From: an uncultured Dialister sp.
Lineage (GTDB): Bacteria; Bacillota; Negativicutes; Veillonellales; Dialisteraceae
DNA length: 64,000 bases
NCBI GenBank assembly: GCA_900541485.1
Contig: UQJW01000004.1
Span: 1 to 64,000, forward strand
Direction of reading: 5' to 3'
This document shows positions 9,565-17,778 of the stretch, in pieces (the first letter of the stretch is position 1; each line of letters begins with the position of its first letter). The notes under the pieces are model-generated. The model was not told where the DNA came from, did no database searches, and worked only from the letters and a program-made list of their open reading frames with translations. A program made the translations under genes and the position numbers.

Positions 9565-10491
9565 TTAACCTCCCAGTTCCACCTGGTCATAGTGGTATAA
9601 GGCTTCATTGATTTTCCAGATATCATATTGCTTATGTGTGATGAAATACCGGAGTATGACATCAAACAGCCTGCTTCGGGACAGGGTATAACCTGCCCGC
9701 TCCAAGAGAAGCTCCGTTTCATTTATATCGAGTTTTAAAGCAACCGCAAGGGCCAGTATCGTTTTCTTTTTCGGCGTATAATTTTTTACGTTCCGTATCT
9801 TGGAAAAATGACGTCTGTCAATATTGGCGGCTTTATATACCTCAGGATCGGTCATATTCCTTTCATCAATCATGCGGAATAATGTTTTGGAAAAAGGCTC
9901 GTCGAGCCGGCTAATCATTTCTGTCATGGAAAGTGAAGACGCATCTTCCAAAATAACGCTTCCCATGAAGGCACAATCAGCGGGATATGTTTCCAAAAAA
10001 GAACGTAATTCCGCCGACGGCGGAGGAAGTGCTGTCCCGTAAAGCGTCATATACACTGTCAGGTCTGAATTTTTCAGGAAATCCAGGATGGCTCTTTTTG
10101 CAACCTCATAGGCTTCTTTGACGGGATATCCGTATATGCCTGAAGAAATTAAAGGAAATGCTATGTTTTTCACGCCTTTTTCTTCCGCCAGCTTAAGACT
10201 TTCTATATAACAGGAATATAATAGTTTTTCATCTTCCTCTTTCCCGCTGTAAACAGGACCTGCGGTGTGAATGATATATTTTGCCTTTGTACTGAACCCG
10301 GGAGTTACGACGGCCTTACCGGTGCGGATAGGAGCCAATGCATCGCAGGCGGCTCTCAGCTCTTCCGCTCCGGCAGCTGCAAATATCTCACCGCAAACGC
10401 CGCCGCCTTCTCTTAATTCCGTATTGGCTGCATTGACGATAATATCCGCTTTTATTTTCGTTATATCTTTTTTTACCGTATAAAAAGGCAT
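9565..10491 (-). CDS. Macro-domain protein with C-terminal HTH-like domain
   Basis: 308 residues. The first ~165 are a macro domain: IIVNAANTEL followed by GGGVCG (adenine and phosphate loops), IIHTAGPVY, and the distal SSGIYGYP loop. Macro domains bind ADP-ribose and often hydrolyse ADP-ribosylated proteins or O-acetyl-ADP-ribose. Residues ~205-305 are a separate helical domain with a phage-repressor-like pattern (YKAANIDRRHFSKIRN, then KKTILALAVALKLD), often seen fused to macro domains in Firmicutes. It could bind DNA or a partner; this is not known. ATG 10491 has GGAGGAA upstream. Monocistronic. Confidence 0.85.
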   Translation of the reverse strand: MPFYTVKKDITKIKADIIVNAANTELREGGGVCGEIFAAAGAEELRAACDALAPIRTGKAVVTPGFSTKAKYIIHTAGPVYSGKEEDEKLLYSCYIESLKLAEEKGVKNIAFPLISSGIYGYPVKEAYEVAKRAILDFLKNSDLTVYMTLYGTALPPPSAELRSFLETYPADCAFMGSVILEDASSLSMTEMISRLDEPFSKTLFRMIDERNMTDPEVYKAANIDRRHFSKIRNVKNYTPKKKTILALAVALKLDINETELLLERAGYTLSRSRLFDVILRYFITHKQYDIWKINEALYHYDQVELGG

Positions 10492-10514
10492 ACATTCCTC
10501 CTGTGATTATTTTT

Positions 10515-10543
10515 ATTATACTAAAAGAAGAATGCCCCGTTAA
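10515..10543 (-). promoter_or_regulatory. Possible promoter of the macro-domain gene
   Basis: Minus-strand -10 TATAAT (10520-10515) with a weak -35 TTAACG (10543-10538) at 17 bp. The -35 lies inside the terminator hairpin of the vWA gene. Confidence 0.45.
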
Positions 10544-10549
10544 GGGCAT
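10532..10549 (-). terminator. Possible terminator of the vWA gene
   Basis: ATGCCC (10532-10537) and GGGCAT (10544-10549) form a 6-bp stem with a 6-nt loop. On the minus strand it is followed by TTCTTCTTTT, a moderate U-tract. Confidence 0.5.
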
Positions 10550-10563
10550 CCTTTTTGTCGTAT

Positions 10564-11154
10564 TTACTTGCTTTTTCTTGCTGCCGTGCAGAATCTGGAG
10601 CTAATTTCGTACATCGCCTCTATGCCCTTATCGTCTGCCGCATAGCTGAACGCTTTTTCCTTATCTATCGAAAGACTTTCTGCCATCTCCTCAGCGTCTA
10701 TATTGGCGGCGGAAAAAATAAACTCCCACCCGTATTTTTCTTTCATTTCGGAAATCATGTTTCTGATTTCTCTATGGCGGTACATAGTGCTTGCATTTTC
10801 CATTCCGTCGGTGGTAATGACAAAAATAACATGGTTCGCTCTGTATTTTTCCGCACTCTGCTCCTGTACTTTTTTGATTTTCTCAATTCCCGTTCCGATG
10901 GCATCCAAAAGCGCCGTACAGCCGTCGGGGCAATAATCCCGTTCCGTCACAGGAGAAACAGCACGGATATCAAGGCGGTCATGGAGTAATTTCACTCTCG
11001 TATCAAAGAGAATCGTCGTCAGGAAACATTCGCCGGGCAATTTCTTTTGTTTCCTCAGCATTCCGTTGAAACCGCCGATGACATCACTTTCCAGTCCGCT
11101 CATGGAACCGCTTTTATCCAAAATAAATACCAATTCCGTTTTGTCTGTTTTCAT
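10564..11154 (-). CDS. von Willebrand factor A domain protein
   Basis: 196 residues, essentially one cytoplasmic vWA domain. The MIDAS metal site is complete: DKSGSMS (residues 13-19), the threonine of DGCTALLDAIG, and the TTDGMEN aspartate. No signal peptide or membrane segment. Small standalone vWA proteins of this type act as metal-dependent protein-interaction modules; no partner (AAA ATPase, TerD) is adjacent. Start ATG 11154 with AAAGGGG upstream. It lies between the exonuclease and macro-domain genes on the same strand, each with its own terminator. Confidence 0.85.
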   Translation of the reverse strand: MKTDKTELVFILDKSGSMSGLESDVIGGFNGMLRKQKKLPGECFLTTILFDTRVKLLHDRLDIRAVSPVTERDYCPDGCTALLDAIGTGIEKIKKVQEQSAEKYRANHVIFVITTDGMENASTMYRHREIRNMISEMKEKYGWEFIFSAANIDAEEMAESLSIDKEKAFSYAADDKGIEAMYEISSRFCTAARKSK

Positions 11155-11235
11155 TTGTAAGACCCCTTTCTATAACAAAGCTTCTATAGTCAGGATAGCA
11201 AATGAAAACGCCCCCGTGGTCGCCTCAAAAGCGAC

Positions 11236-11268
11236 AAATAAAAACCGCCCTGCTTTATGCAAGACGGT
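11236..11268 (-). terminator. Intrinsic terminator of the B3/4-exonuclease operon
   Basis: On the minus strand ACCGTCTTGC (11268-11259), loop ATAAA, GCAGGGCGGT (11253-11244): a 10-bp stem with two G-U pairs, followed by TTTTTATTT. Confidence 0.85.
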
Positions 11269-11283
11269 CTATTGATTTCTTCT

Positions 11284-11898
11284 TTATTGCCGCACGGGTG
11301 CCGTGAGCCCTGACGTATCCGCCGGTTTATGTGTCCTTTTCACGCCGAATTTTTTTAAAGAAACTCCCAGCTTTTTCATCATCGCTTCTACCGAATCCGC
11401 CTCTGTAAGCTCAACCGCTTTCCTCACAATCAGCTCACAGGCTCTGGCATCATCCATAGCCTCGTGATGACGGAAAGCAAATCCCAGATGACCGGCCACG
11501 GTATTCAGCTTGTGGTTGGGGAGTTCTTTCCACAAAATACGGGACATGGCAACCGTATCCCCGTAAAGGAAATGAATATCCGGTAAGTCGTAAATATCGA
11601 GAACCGATGCAAGGACACCCATATCAAAACGGGCATTGTGGGCAAAGACGATATTTCCTTCCAGATGGTCTGCAATCTCTTTCCAGTAGGCAGGAAAAGG
11701 CATTTCATTTTCCACATCGATTGCCCGGATCCCGTTCACTCTGACGCAGTCCGGGTCAAAGTTCATGCTGTACGGTTTAATAAGACGGTACCATTCGTCC
11801 GTAATTTTTGTGCCGTCGCTCACGGTAATGCCGAGCGAGCAGGCACTCCCCGGTCCCCAATAAGCGGTTTCGAAATCTATCGCTGCATAACGTATCAT
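11284..11898 (-). CDS. DEDDh-family 3'-5' exonuclease (DnaQ/epsilon-like)
   Basis: 204 residues with the three exonuclease motifs: Exo I DFETA near residue 8, Exo II FAHNARFDMGVL near 86, and Exo III HHEAMDDARAC near 145, where the histidine defines the DEDDh subtype. It resembles free-standing DnaQ-type exonucleases in Firmicutes rather than the polymerase PolC-embedded domain. The role is probably DNA or RNA 3'-end trimming in repair. It starts 2 bp after the stop of the B3/4-domain gene, so the two are one transcriptional unit. Confidence 0.87.
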   Translation of the reverse strand: MIRYAAIDFETAYWGPGSACSLGITVSDGTKITDEWYRLIKPYSMNFDPDCVRVNGIRAIDVENEMPFPAYWKEIADHLEGNIVFAHNARFDMGVLASVLDIYDLPDIHFLYGDTVAMSRILWKELPNHKLNTVAGHLGFAFRHHEAMDDARACELIVRKAVELTEADSVEAMMKKLGVSLKKFGVKRTHKPADTSGLTAPVRQ

Positions 11899-11900
11899 AT

Positions 11901-12626
11901 TTATATTTCCGTTTCAAATTCCGTTTCTTTACCTTCCAGCCAGCCGACTTCCACGGCTCTGTCAAAGGCTGATTTCATGCGGCGGGCCAGTTCGTTTCTT
12001 GCTGCCGCCACTCTTTTCCTGTTGTCTGCAAAGCCTGTAATCAAAACAAGGATATTTTCCGACTCTCCCGTAATTTTTGCGGCATTTCCCTTTCCCGAAA
12101 GCCATGGCTGTGTGCAGATTTCTCCTTTCCATGTAACCGGATACCCTTCTTCATCGCCGATTTCCAGCGGCGCTTTCCGGTCTCCCAGGTCATAGGCGTG
12201 GATATTTACATGAAATTTGAGCATCCCCGCACGGACAATATCTGTCACGGGATTGACCCGTTCCAATACATCCGAACCTGCAAGTTCGTCAAGTGTCGCC
12301 GTTTTCCCCACCGCGGATGTATCTGCCGCTTCTTTTTCTTCTGACGCCGTTATTCCCAATTGATTTTTGTATTCTTCAAATATAAGATCGAGAGCCGTTT
12401 TTTCTGTGATTCCCAGCTCCTTCAAATGCTTCGTATACAAATCCCTGTCTTTTTCTCCCAGCTTCGGATTCAATTTAAAAAGCAGGTTCGCTTCCGTACA
12501 GCAACGCCGGCGGAACGCTTCGGCTTCTTTATTGTCTTTTTCATTATTAACGGCCCTGACGGCTATGACACCGATACAAAGGCCAGGAATTTTTTCAAAT
12601 AATGTCTTTGTGACAGCTACTTTCAT
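11901..12626 (-). CDS. B3/4-domain protein (PheRS beta editing-like)
   Basis: 241 residues related to the B3/B4 domain of phenylalanyl-tRNA synthetase beta, which hydrolyses mischarged tRNA in PheRS. Standalone bacterial copies are widespread and uncharacterised. The conserved core VNPVTDIVRAGML, then the GYPVTWKGEI and ENILVLITGF segments, is visible. I chose ATG 12626 (MKVAVTKTLF), preceded by GTGAGGACC; an in-frame ATG 24 bp upstream lacks a ribosome site. Two bases separate its stop from the exonuclease start, suggesting a joint function that is not known. Confidence 0.8.
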   Translation of the reverse strand: MKVAVTKTLFEKIPGLCIGVIAVRAVNNEKDNKEAEAFRRRCCTEANLLFKLNPKLGEKDRDLYTKHLKELGITEKTALDLIFEEYKNQLGITASEEKEAADTSAVGKTATLDELAGSDVLERVNPVTDIVRAGMLKFHVNIHAYDLGDRKAPLEIGDEEGYPVTWKGEICTQPWLSGKGNAAKITGESENILVLITGFADNRKRVAAARNELARRMKSAFDRAVEVGWLEGKETEFETEI

Positions 12627-12713
12627 CTTAAGGTCCTCACTTTCTTTCATTCATTCAAGTGTATTACAAAAAAGGTAAACTGACAAATTCCGACTAGCCG
12701 TTTCTACTTAACT

Positions 12714-12756
12714 AAAAAGACACATCTCCAATCATTTTTTGGCTATGTGTCTTTTT
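12714..12756. terminator. Bidirectional-looking terminator after the TonB receptor gene
   Basis: AAAAAGACACAT (12714-12725) pairs perfectly with ATGTGTCTTTTT (12745-12756). It is 15 bp beyond the receptor's stop codon. Confidence 0.83.
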
Positions 12757-12770
12757 TTATACTCTTTTTA

Positions 12771-14726
12771 TTAGAATTTATATTGGTAGGAAAGTGTCCA
12801 ATTGAATGGTAAATCCCAATTTTCATATTTATTTGTACAATTAGTTCTGTCCAATAAGTTGTACATGTTTAAAGTAAATGCCTGCCCCTTTGTTGGACGG
12901 TATTGAACCGTTGAATTTAACATTATTCTGTCCGGAACTCTGTGGTCTGCACCTTTTTTGCTTGCGTATTCGCCTAAGTTGGTATAATAAGCATCTTCTC
13001 TGTTTCCTGTTACAAATAAATCTACCCCTGCCGTCCATTTGGGACGAGTATATTGAAATCCCAAATTATATTGCAAACCTGCAGCGTCACGAACCCAACG
13101 TCCGGAACCGTTAATTTTAGGATTTTGTAAAGTGATTCCTGCATTATACATCCAATTTTCATTGATAACATGGGTATACTCCACTTCTATACCACTGTTT
13201 CTGAAATCTCCTCCATTAATCTGTACACTTTTATCTGGATCACCTCCCGGCCTTACTGTATTTTCTTTTACCCATTCAAACTTATCTTTTATTCTCATAT
13301 GAAAAATTGCTGTTTTAAATCTGTTTTTCCCGCTTATATATTTACTCCCGATTTCATATGTCCAACCTTCTTGCGGTTTCAACCCCCAATTAGTTACTCC
13401 ATTTGAATAGTATTTTGAATTAATGGCCGGCATATCAAAAGACTTGCCGATGTTACCATAAAGGCTCCATGTACTGTTTACTTTATACAAAAATTGAAGC
13501 TGAGGAAGAAAAACATTGTGCTTGTCATCCCACCCGTTAGCCTGATAAGCTTCCATACGCATTCCTAAAATAGTCGAAAACTGTCTGTTATATTCATGGC
13601 CATATGACAAATATGCACTATAGGAGTCGCGATATACCTTTTTATTTTTATCGTCCAGCCTGTTATAATGCTCTCCCTTATAAGTTACACCGCCGATTAC
13701 CGTGTTTCTTCCTTCATCAAAAGTCCATATTTTTTGATTATCAAATGTAATTCCTCTTACCTGATATGGTACATTAACTCTTTTCGTTGTTGTCTTTCCT
13801 TTTGGTCCGTAAGTAACTTTTTTACCATCCAGTTTTCGGCTATTATACGCCAAAATAGCGCGATATCCTGAATTAGTATCATTATAAATTAAATTTACAT
13901 TGTCTTTTATAGAATGATAATCTGAAATACTTGATTTGGCCGGTGGTATTCCTAATGCTTTTCCGCCTTTATCTTTCATCATATACCAAATATTTTGGTG
14001 ATTATCCACACGAGACCAGTCTAAGGTTAATTTATCCGTCAGGTTTCCTGACATATACCAGCTGGTTTTATACCCTTTATTCTCTGCTTGATATGTAGAT
14101 TTCTTTGGAAATATCCGGCTTGTCTGATCTATTGCATCATAAAAATCTCTTTGTACCCAAATGTTATATTTATCCCCTGTGGCACCAACAGCAAAATTCT
14201 GTCGATAGTTACCATATCCTGTTTTTGTCGTAAAATGGGAATCTCCGCTATGTTTTGTAATGATATTGACCACTCCGCTCATAGCTTCCGCACCATACAG
14301 GGTAGAGTTTGCGCCTTTTATAATTTCTATTTTTTCTACTGCTTCAACCGGAATACCTGATGTAGACGCATAATTCATGATATTAACAGGCGCCCCGTTG
14401 ACCAACACCAATGTTCCTTTATCCATTCCCCGTACCAAAACACGGCTTATATGTCCACCACCGTCTCTTCCGTCAGGACCATAAGAGAAACTGCTTATAC
14501 CTATGCTGTTTTCCAAAGCAGCAAAAACAGACTGATATCCTTTATTTTGTATTTCTTTCTGTGTTATTATTTTTACTGTAGAAGGTGTCTCTAAATCAAT
14601 TTTTTCTTTTCTTTCCGCTGTAACGACTATCGGGTTGAGTTCATAAATTCCATCAGCAGCTAACACATTTCCTTGAGATAGCAACGCTACTGTACTTGCT
14701 ATCAAAAATAATTTACTTTTTTTCAT
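12771..14726 (-). CDS. TonB-dependent outer-membrane receptor
   Basis: 651 residues from ATG 14726 (MKKSKLFLIAS...), with GGAG upstream; the frame extends further but only this start gives a signal peptide (cleavage near NVLAADG, ~23-25). A TonB-box-like IVVTAE follows, then a plug domain (TPSTVKIITQKEIQNKG, VLVRGMDKGTLVLVNG, ANSTLYGAEAMSGVVNIITK) and a 22-strand-type barrel ending in the terminal phenylalanine (YQYKF) recognised by the BAM complex. The closest functional class is FepA/CirA/vitamin B12 receptors; the ligand (siderophore, haem or cobalamin) cannot be told. No ABC transporter or TonB genes adjoin it. Confidence 0.92.
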   Translation of the reverse strand: MKKSKLFLIASTVALLSQGNVLAADGIYELNPIVVTAERKEKIDLETPSTVKIITQKEIQNKGYQSVFAALENSIGISSFSYGPDGRDGGGHISRVLVRGMDKGTLVLVNGAPVNIMNYASTSGIPVEAVEKIEIIKGANSTLYGAEAMSGVVNIITKHSGDSHFTTKTGYGNYRQNFAVGATGDKYNIWVQRDFYDAIDQTSRIFPKKSTYQAENKGYKTSWYMSGNLTDKLTLDWSRVDNHQNIWYMMKDKGGKALGIPPAKSSISDYHSIKDNVNLIYNDTNSGYRAILAYNSRKLDGKKVTYGPKGKTTTKRVNVPYQVRGITFDNQKIWTFDEGRNTVIGGVTYKGEHYNRLDDKNKKVYRDSYSAYLSYGHEYNRQFSTILGMRMEAYQANGWDDKHNVFLPQLQFLYKVNSTWSLYGNIGKSFDMPAINSKYYSNGVTNWGLKPQEGWTYEIGSKYISGKNRFKTAIFHMRIKDKFEWVKENTVRPGGDPDKSVQINGGDFRNSGIEVEYTHVINENWMYNAGITLQNPKINGSGRWVRDAAGLQYNLGFQYTRPKWTAGVDLFVTGNREDAYYTNLGEYASKKGADHRVPDRIMLNSTVQYRPTKGQAFTLNMYNLLDRTNCTNKYENWDLPFNWTLSYQYKF

Positions 14727-14763
14727 ACTACCGCATCTCCTGTTATTTAATCGCAAATGAGAA

Positions 14764-14777
14764 ATGTTTTGAAACAT
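14764..14777. repeat. Palindrome at the start of the TonB receptor transcript
   Basis: ATGTTTTGAAACAT on the plus strand: 6-bp arms ATGTTT/AAACAT around a 2-bp centre. It overlaps the expected transcription start. It is not a recognisable Fur box. Confidence 0.4.
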
Positions 14778-14781
14778 GATT

Positions 14782-14810
14782 ATAATAACACTCCAATAAT
14801 CTATATACAA
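14782..14810 (-). promoter_or_regulatory. Predicted promoter of the TonB receptor gene
   Basis: Minus-strand -35 TTGTAT (14810-14805), 17-bp spacer, -10 TATTAT (14787-14782). The leader is about 50 nt. Confidence 0.5.
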
Positions 14811-14871
14811 TTAAATTTTAACTTAAATATAATTAATCTTTTGTCTTTGATTTTTGCTCCGTTTATTTTTA

Positions 14872-14908
14872 CAAAACAAAAAAGACATTCCCCATTTGGG
14901 AGAATGCC
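14872..14908 (-). terminator. Terminator of the glutamate dehydrogenase gene
   Basis: Minus strand GGCATTC (14908-14902), an 11-nt loop, GAATGTC (14890-14884), then TTTTTTGTTTTG. Confidence 0.8.
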
Positions 14909-14924
14909 TTTTTCTTTGCCTGTA

Positions 14925-16181
14925 TTAGCCTAAAAATCCTCTCATTTTTTGTGCTTCTACCACACGTTGTAAAGCGAGCATGTACGCTGCCAGACGGTAA
15001 GTGACTTTGTATTTTTCTTTGATAGTAAATACATCTTCATAGCCTTGACGCATTTTCAGTTTTAATTTTTCATTATATTCTTCTTCCGTCCAGTAGTAGC
15101 CGGTGCGGTTTTGTACCCATTCGAAGTAAGATCCTACGACACCGCCCACATTGGACATGACGTCGGGAAGTACTTCAATCCCCTGCTTTTCAAAGTAGGC
15201 GTCCGCTTCTTCCGTGGTCGGTCCGTTAGCCCCTTCGAGAACGAGTTCGGCTTTTACTTTTCTCATGGTGTTTTCATTCAGTTGGTTTTCCATAGCGGCC
15301 ACGAAAACTACATCTACGTCCTGTTCAAAAAGTTTATCATCATCAATGAGAGATGCTCCTTCTTCGGTATAGCCCTTGAGTGAACGGCCATGAGAGTTAG
15401 CGTAAACGTACATTGCTTCGATATCGAGTCCTTCCGGCTTGTACCATGTGCCGTTGATATCGCCTACACAGATGATTTTTACACCTGCCCGGTGCATCAG
15501 GAGAGAGCCTACAGAGCCTACATTTCCGAATCCCTGAACGAGCATGGTAAGTTCGTTCATTTTTTTATTATTTTTTTCGCACCATGTTTCCAGTGTGTGG
15601 GTAAGTCCTCTGCCCGTCGCTTCATTCCGTCCGAGAGAGCCGCCGGTAACAAGCGGTTTCCCCGTAACGACACCGGGCTGCCAAGCTCCGGAAAGAACGG
15701 CATATTCATCGGCTATCCACGCCATAATCTGGCCGTTTGTATTGACATCGGGAGCAGGGACGTCCTGATCGGGTCCGATAATGGGGAATATTTTACGTAC
15801 ATACCCGCGGGTAAGTCTTTGTAATTCTCTTTCCGAAAGTTTATGGGGATCGACCTTGATTCCCCCTTTCGCTCCGCCGTAGGGAATATTTCCGATTGCA
15901 TTTTTAATGGTCATCCATGCGGCAAGTGCTTTGACTTCATTTTCATCTGATGCGGGATGGTAGCGGATACCGCCTTTAGCCGCTCCTCTCGCCGTATTAT
16001 GCTGGACACGGTATCCCGAGAATACCTGCACTTTTCCGTCGTCCATAGTAACAGGAATGCTGACAGTCAGTTCTCGTTCCGGATAACGTACGAATTCATA
16101 GTCTTCCTTTTGGTACCCCAGTACTTCTGCTGCTTTATCGAGTACGTGGAGCATATTTTCATAAGGATTATAATTAGCCAT
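14925..16181 (-). CDS. gdhA: Glu/Leu/Phe/Val dehydrogenase (glutamate dehydrogenase)
   Basis: 418 residues, the usual length of hexameric small GDHs. It interconverts glutamate with 2-oxoglutarate plus ammonia using NAD(P)H. The substrate-binding block ARGAAKGGIRYHP, the catalytic-lysine loop PYGGAKGGIKVDP and PAPDVNTN are intact, followed by a Rossmann domain (VQGFGNVGSVGSLL). Start ATG 16181 with GAGGTGAT. Monocistronic with its own terminator. Adjacent Na+-coupled amino-acid transporters on the same strand suggest amino-acid use, an inference. Leu/Val dehydrogenase specificity is less likely given length and motifs. Confidence 0.93.
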   Translation of the reverse strand: MANYNPYENMLHVLDKAAEVLGYQKEDYEFVRYPERELTVSIPVTMDDGKVQVFSGYRVQHNTARGAAKGGIRYHPASDENEVKALAAWMTIKNAIGNIPYGGAKGGIKVDPHKLSERELQRLTRGYVRKIFPIIGPDQDVPAPDVNTNGQIMAWIADEYAVLSGAWQPGVVTGKPLVTGGSLGRNEATGRGLTHTLETWCEKNNKKMNELTMLVQGFGNVGSVGSLLMHRAGVKIICVGDINGTWYKPEGLDIEAMYVYANSHGRSLKGYTEEGASLIDDDKLFEQDVDVVFVAAMENQLNENTMRKVKAELVLEGANGPTTEEADAYFEKQGIEVLPDVMSNVGGVVGSYFEWVQNRTGYYWTEEEYNEKLKLKMRQGYEDVFTIKEKYKVTYRLAAYMLALQRVVEAQKMRGFLG

Positions 16182-16222
16182 TGTATCACCTCAAATAATA
16201 AATATAGGGAACATCTTTTATT

Positions 16223-16251
16223 AATATAGCACCTCATATCGTTTTATGCAC
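16223..16251 (-). promoter_or_regulatory. Possible promoter of gdhA
   Basis: Minus-strand extended -10 TGC-TATATT (16228-16223) with -35-like GTGCAT (16251-16246) at 17 bp. Confidence 0.42.
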
Positions 16252-16342
16252 TCAGATTATCCATATATGATTTATTTCTATAAATGTGCTGTTTTCTTTC
16301 TGTTTCAGTTATACTTTATTCACTGTTTTAAAAAATTGCATA

Positions 16343-16373
16343 CAAAAACCGCCCCGCCAAAGGGAGGGACGGT
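16343..16373 (-). terminator. Terminator of the NSS transporter pair
   Basis: Minus strand ACCGTCCC (16373-16366), 10-nt loop, GGGGCGGT (16355-16348), then TTTTTG. Confidence 0.8.
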
Positions 16374-16379
16374 AAGATA

Positions 16380-17735
16380 TTAAATAATACCTCTGATAAA
16401 AATGATAAAAATGAGTGCCGGCAAAACATACCGGAAATACGTTTTGATCCATACCGGGAATTTCACACCGTCGCCGGTATTCACTTCTTCCAGGTACTTA
16501 TCGAATCCCCACCCGTATTTTGTAACGCAGAAGAGGGCAAATACGAGTGAGCCGAGCGGCAGAACAAGGTTGCTGACAATAAAATCTTCACTGTCAAGAA
16601 TGCCTCTTGCTCCGATAATCTGTACGTCTTCCCAAACGCTGAATCCGAGGACGCAGGGAATGCTTCCGAAAAAGACGAGGGGAAGTAAAATATAAACCGC
16701 TTTCTTACGGCTCCAGTTGAAATTATCCATACAGTTTCCGATAAGCGATTCAAATACCGCCGTCACGGTCGAGAAACTTGCAAAGGTCATGAATACAAAG
16801 AACAGTCCGCCCCAGAACTGTCCCATCGGCATATTGATGAAAATATTCGGAAGTGTGACGAAAATCAAAGAAGGTCCCTGTCCGGGTTCTACACCGAAGG
16901 CAAAGCAGGCGGGGAAAATAATCAGGCCTGCCAAAAGGGCTACGAAAGTATCAAGAGCGGTGATGCGGATGGCTTCTCCGCCGAGAGTATTTTTCTTATC
17001 CATGTAGCTTGCAAATATTTCCATCGAGCCCTGGCCTACAGAGAGTGTGAAAAACGCCTGGTTCATCGCTGCAGTCGCCACATTTCCGAGACCTGCCTCG
17101 ACGGCTCTGTTCCAGTCGGGGAGAAGATAAAATTCTATCCCTTTTTCTCCGCCGGGAAGAAGCAGACTGTTTACGGCAAGAATGACAATCAGCCCCAAAA
17201 GGCCGAGCATCATAAATTTCGTGACTTTTTCAAGACTTCCCTGCACACCGCCTACGCAAACGAGGAATCCCACGAGAACGGTCAGTCCCATAAAGAACAT
17301 GAGCTCCATGGGATCGGAAACCATCTGCCCGAACGTTGCTCCCACTTGCTCCGGCGTGGCATTCACAAAGGTGCCGCTCACAAATTTCCAGAAATAATCG
17401 ACCATCCATCCTGAAATGGTGGTGTAATAAATCATGAGAATGAAGGGGCCGACAAGGCAGACCCAGCCGTGAAGATGCCAGAATGTCCCCTCCGGCTGCA
17501 ACGCACGGAAACCGCAGAGGGCACTTTTTTTACTGGCCCGTCCGACAGCAAGTTCCATGGACACGACAGGAATACCGAGAAGAATCAAAAATGCGAGATA
17601 AAAAAGAACAAAAACCGCTCCTCCATATTCTCCCGTGATATAAGGAAATTTCCATACATTGCCTATACCGATGGCACAACCGGCACTGACTAAAAGAAAT
17701 CCCAGTCGTGAATTAAAACTATCTCTTTCTTCCAT
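16380..17735 (-). CDS. Neurotransmitter:sodium symporter family transporter, copy 1
   Basis: 451 residues and 11-12 predicted membrane segments with the LeuT fold. The TM1 Na+/substrate motif GCAIGIGNVWKFPYI starts near residue 19, and the TM6-region MNQAFFTLSVGQGSMEIF is conserved. Bacterial NSS members take up amino acids such as Trp, Tyr or Leu with Na+. Start ATG 17735 with AAGGAGG. It is 43 bp downstream of a paralogue of identical length and probably cotranscribed. Substrate unassigned. Confidence 0.93.
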   Translation of the reverse strand: MEERDSFNSRLGFLLVSAGCAIGIGNVWKFPYITGEYGGAVFVLFYLAFLILLGIPVVSMELAVGRASKKSALCGFRALQPEGTFWHLHGWVCLVGPFILMIYYTTISGWMVDYFWKFVSGTFVNATPEQVGATFGQMVSDPMELMFFMGLTVLVGFLVCVGGVQGSLEKVTKFMMLGLLGLIVILAVNSLLLPGGEKGIEFYLLPDWNRAVEAGLGNVATAAMNQAFFTLSVGQGSMEIFASYMDKKNTLGGEAIRITALDTFVALLAGLIIFPACFAFGVEPGQGPSLIFVTLPNIFINMPMGQFWGGLFFVFMTFASFSTVTAVFESLIGNCMDNFNWSRKKAVYILLPLVFFGSIPCVLGFSVWEDVQIIGARGILDSEDFIVSNLVLPLGSLVFALFCVTKYGWGFDKYLEEVNTGDGVKFPVWIKTYFRYVLPALIFIIFIRGII

Positions 17736-17743
17736 GCTTCTTT

Positions 17744-17765
17744 CCTCCTTATGCTTCCTGTAAGC
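17744..17765. repeat. Inverted repeat between the two NSS genes
   Basis: ATGCTTC and GAAGCAT form perfect 7-bp arms around 8 nt in the 43-bp intergenic gap, next to the ribosome site of copy 1. It could modulate translation or stabilise mRNA ends. Confidence 0.4.
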
Positions 17766-17778
17766 GAAGCATTTTCTA

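Noticed and set aside
9565-12626. A defence island formed by the macro, vWA, exonuclease and B3/4 genes
   Set aside because: Each has separate terminators except the last two, and no nuclease-ATPase, reverse transcriptase, toxin or phage gene accompanies them.
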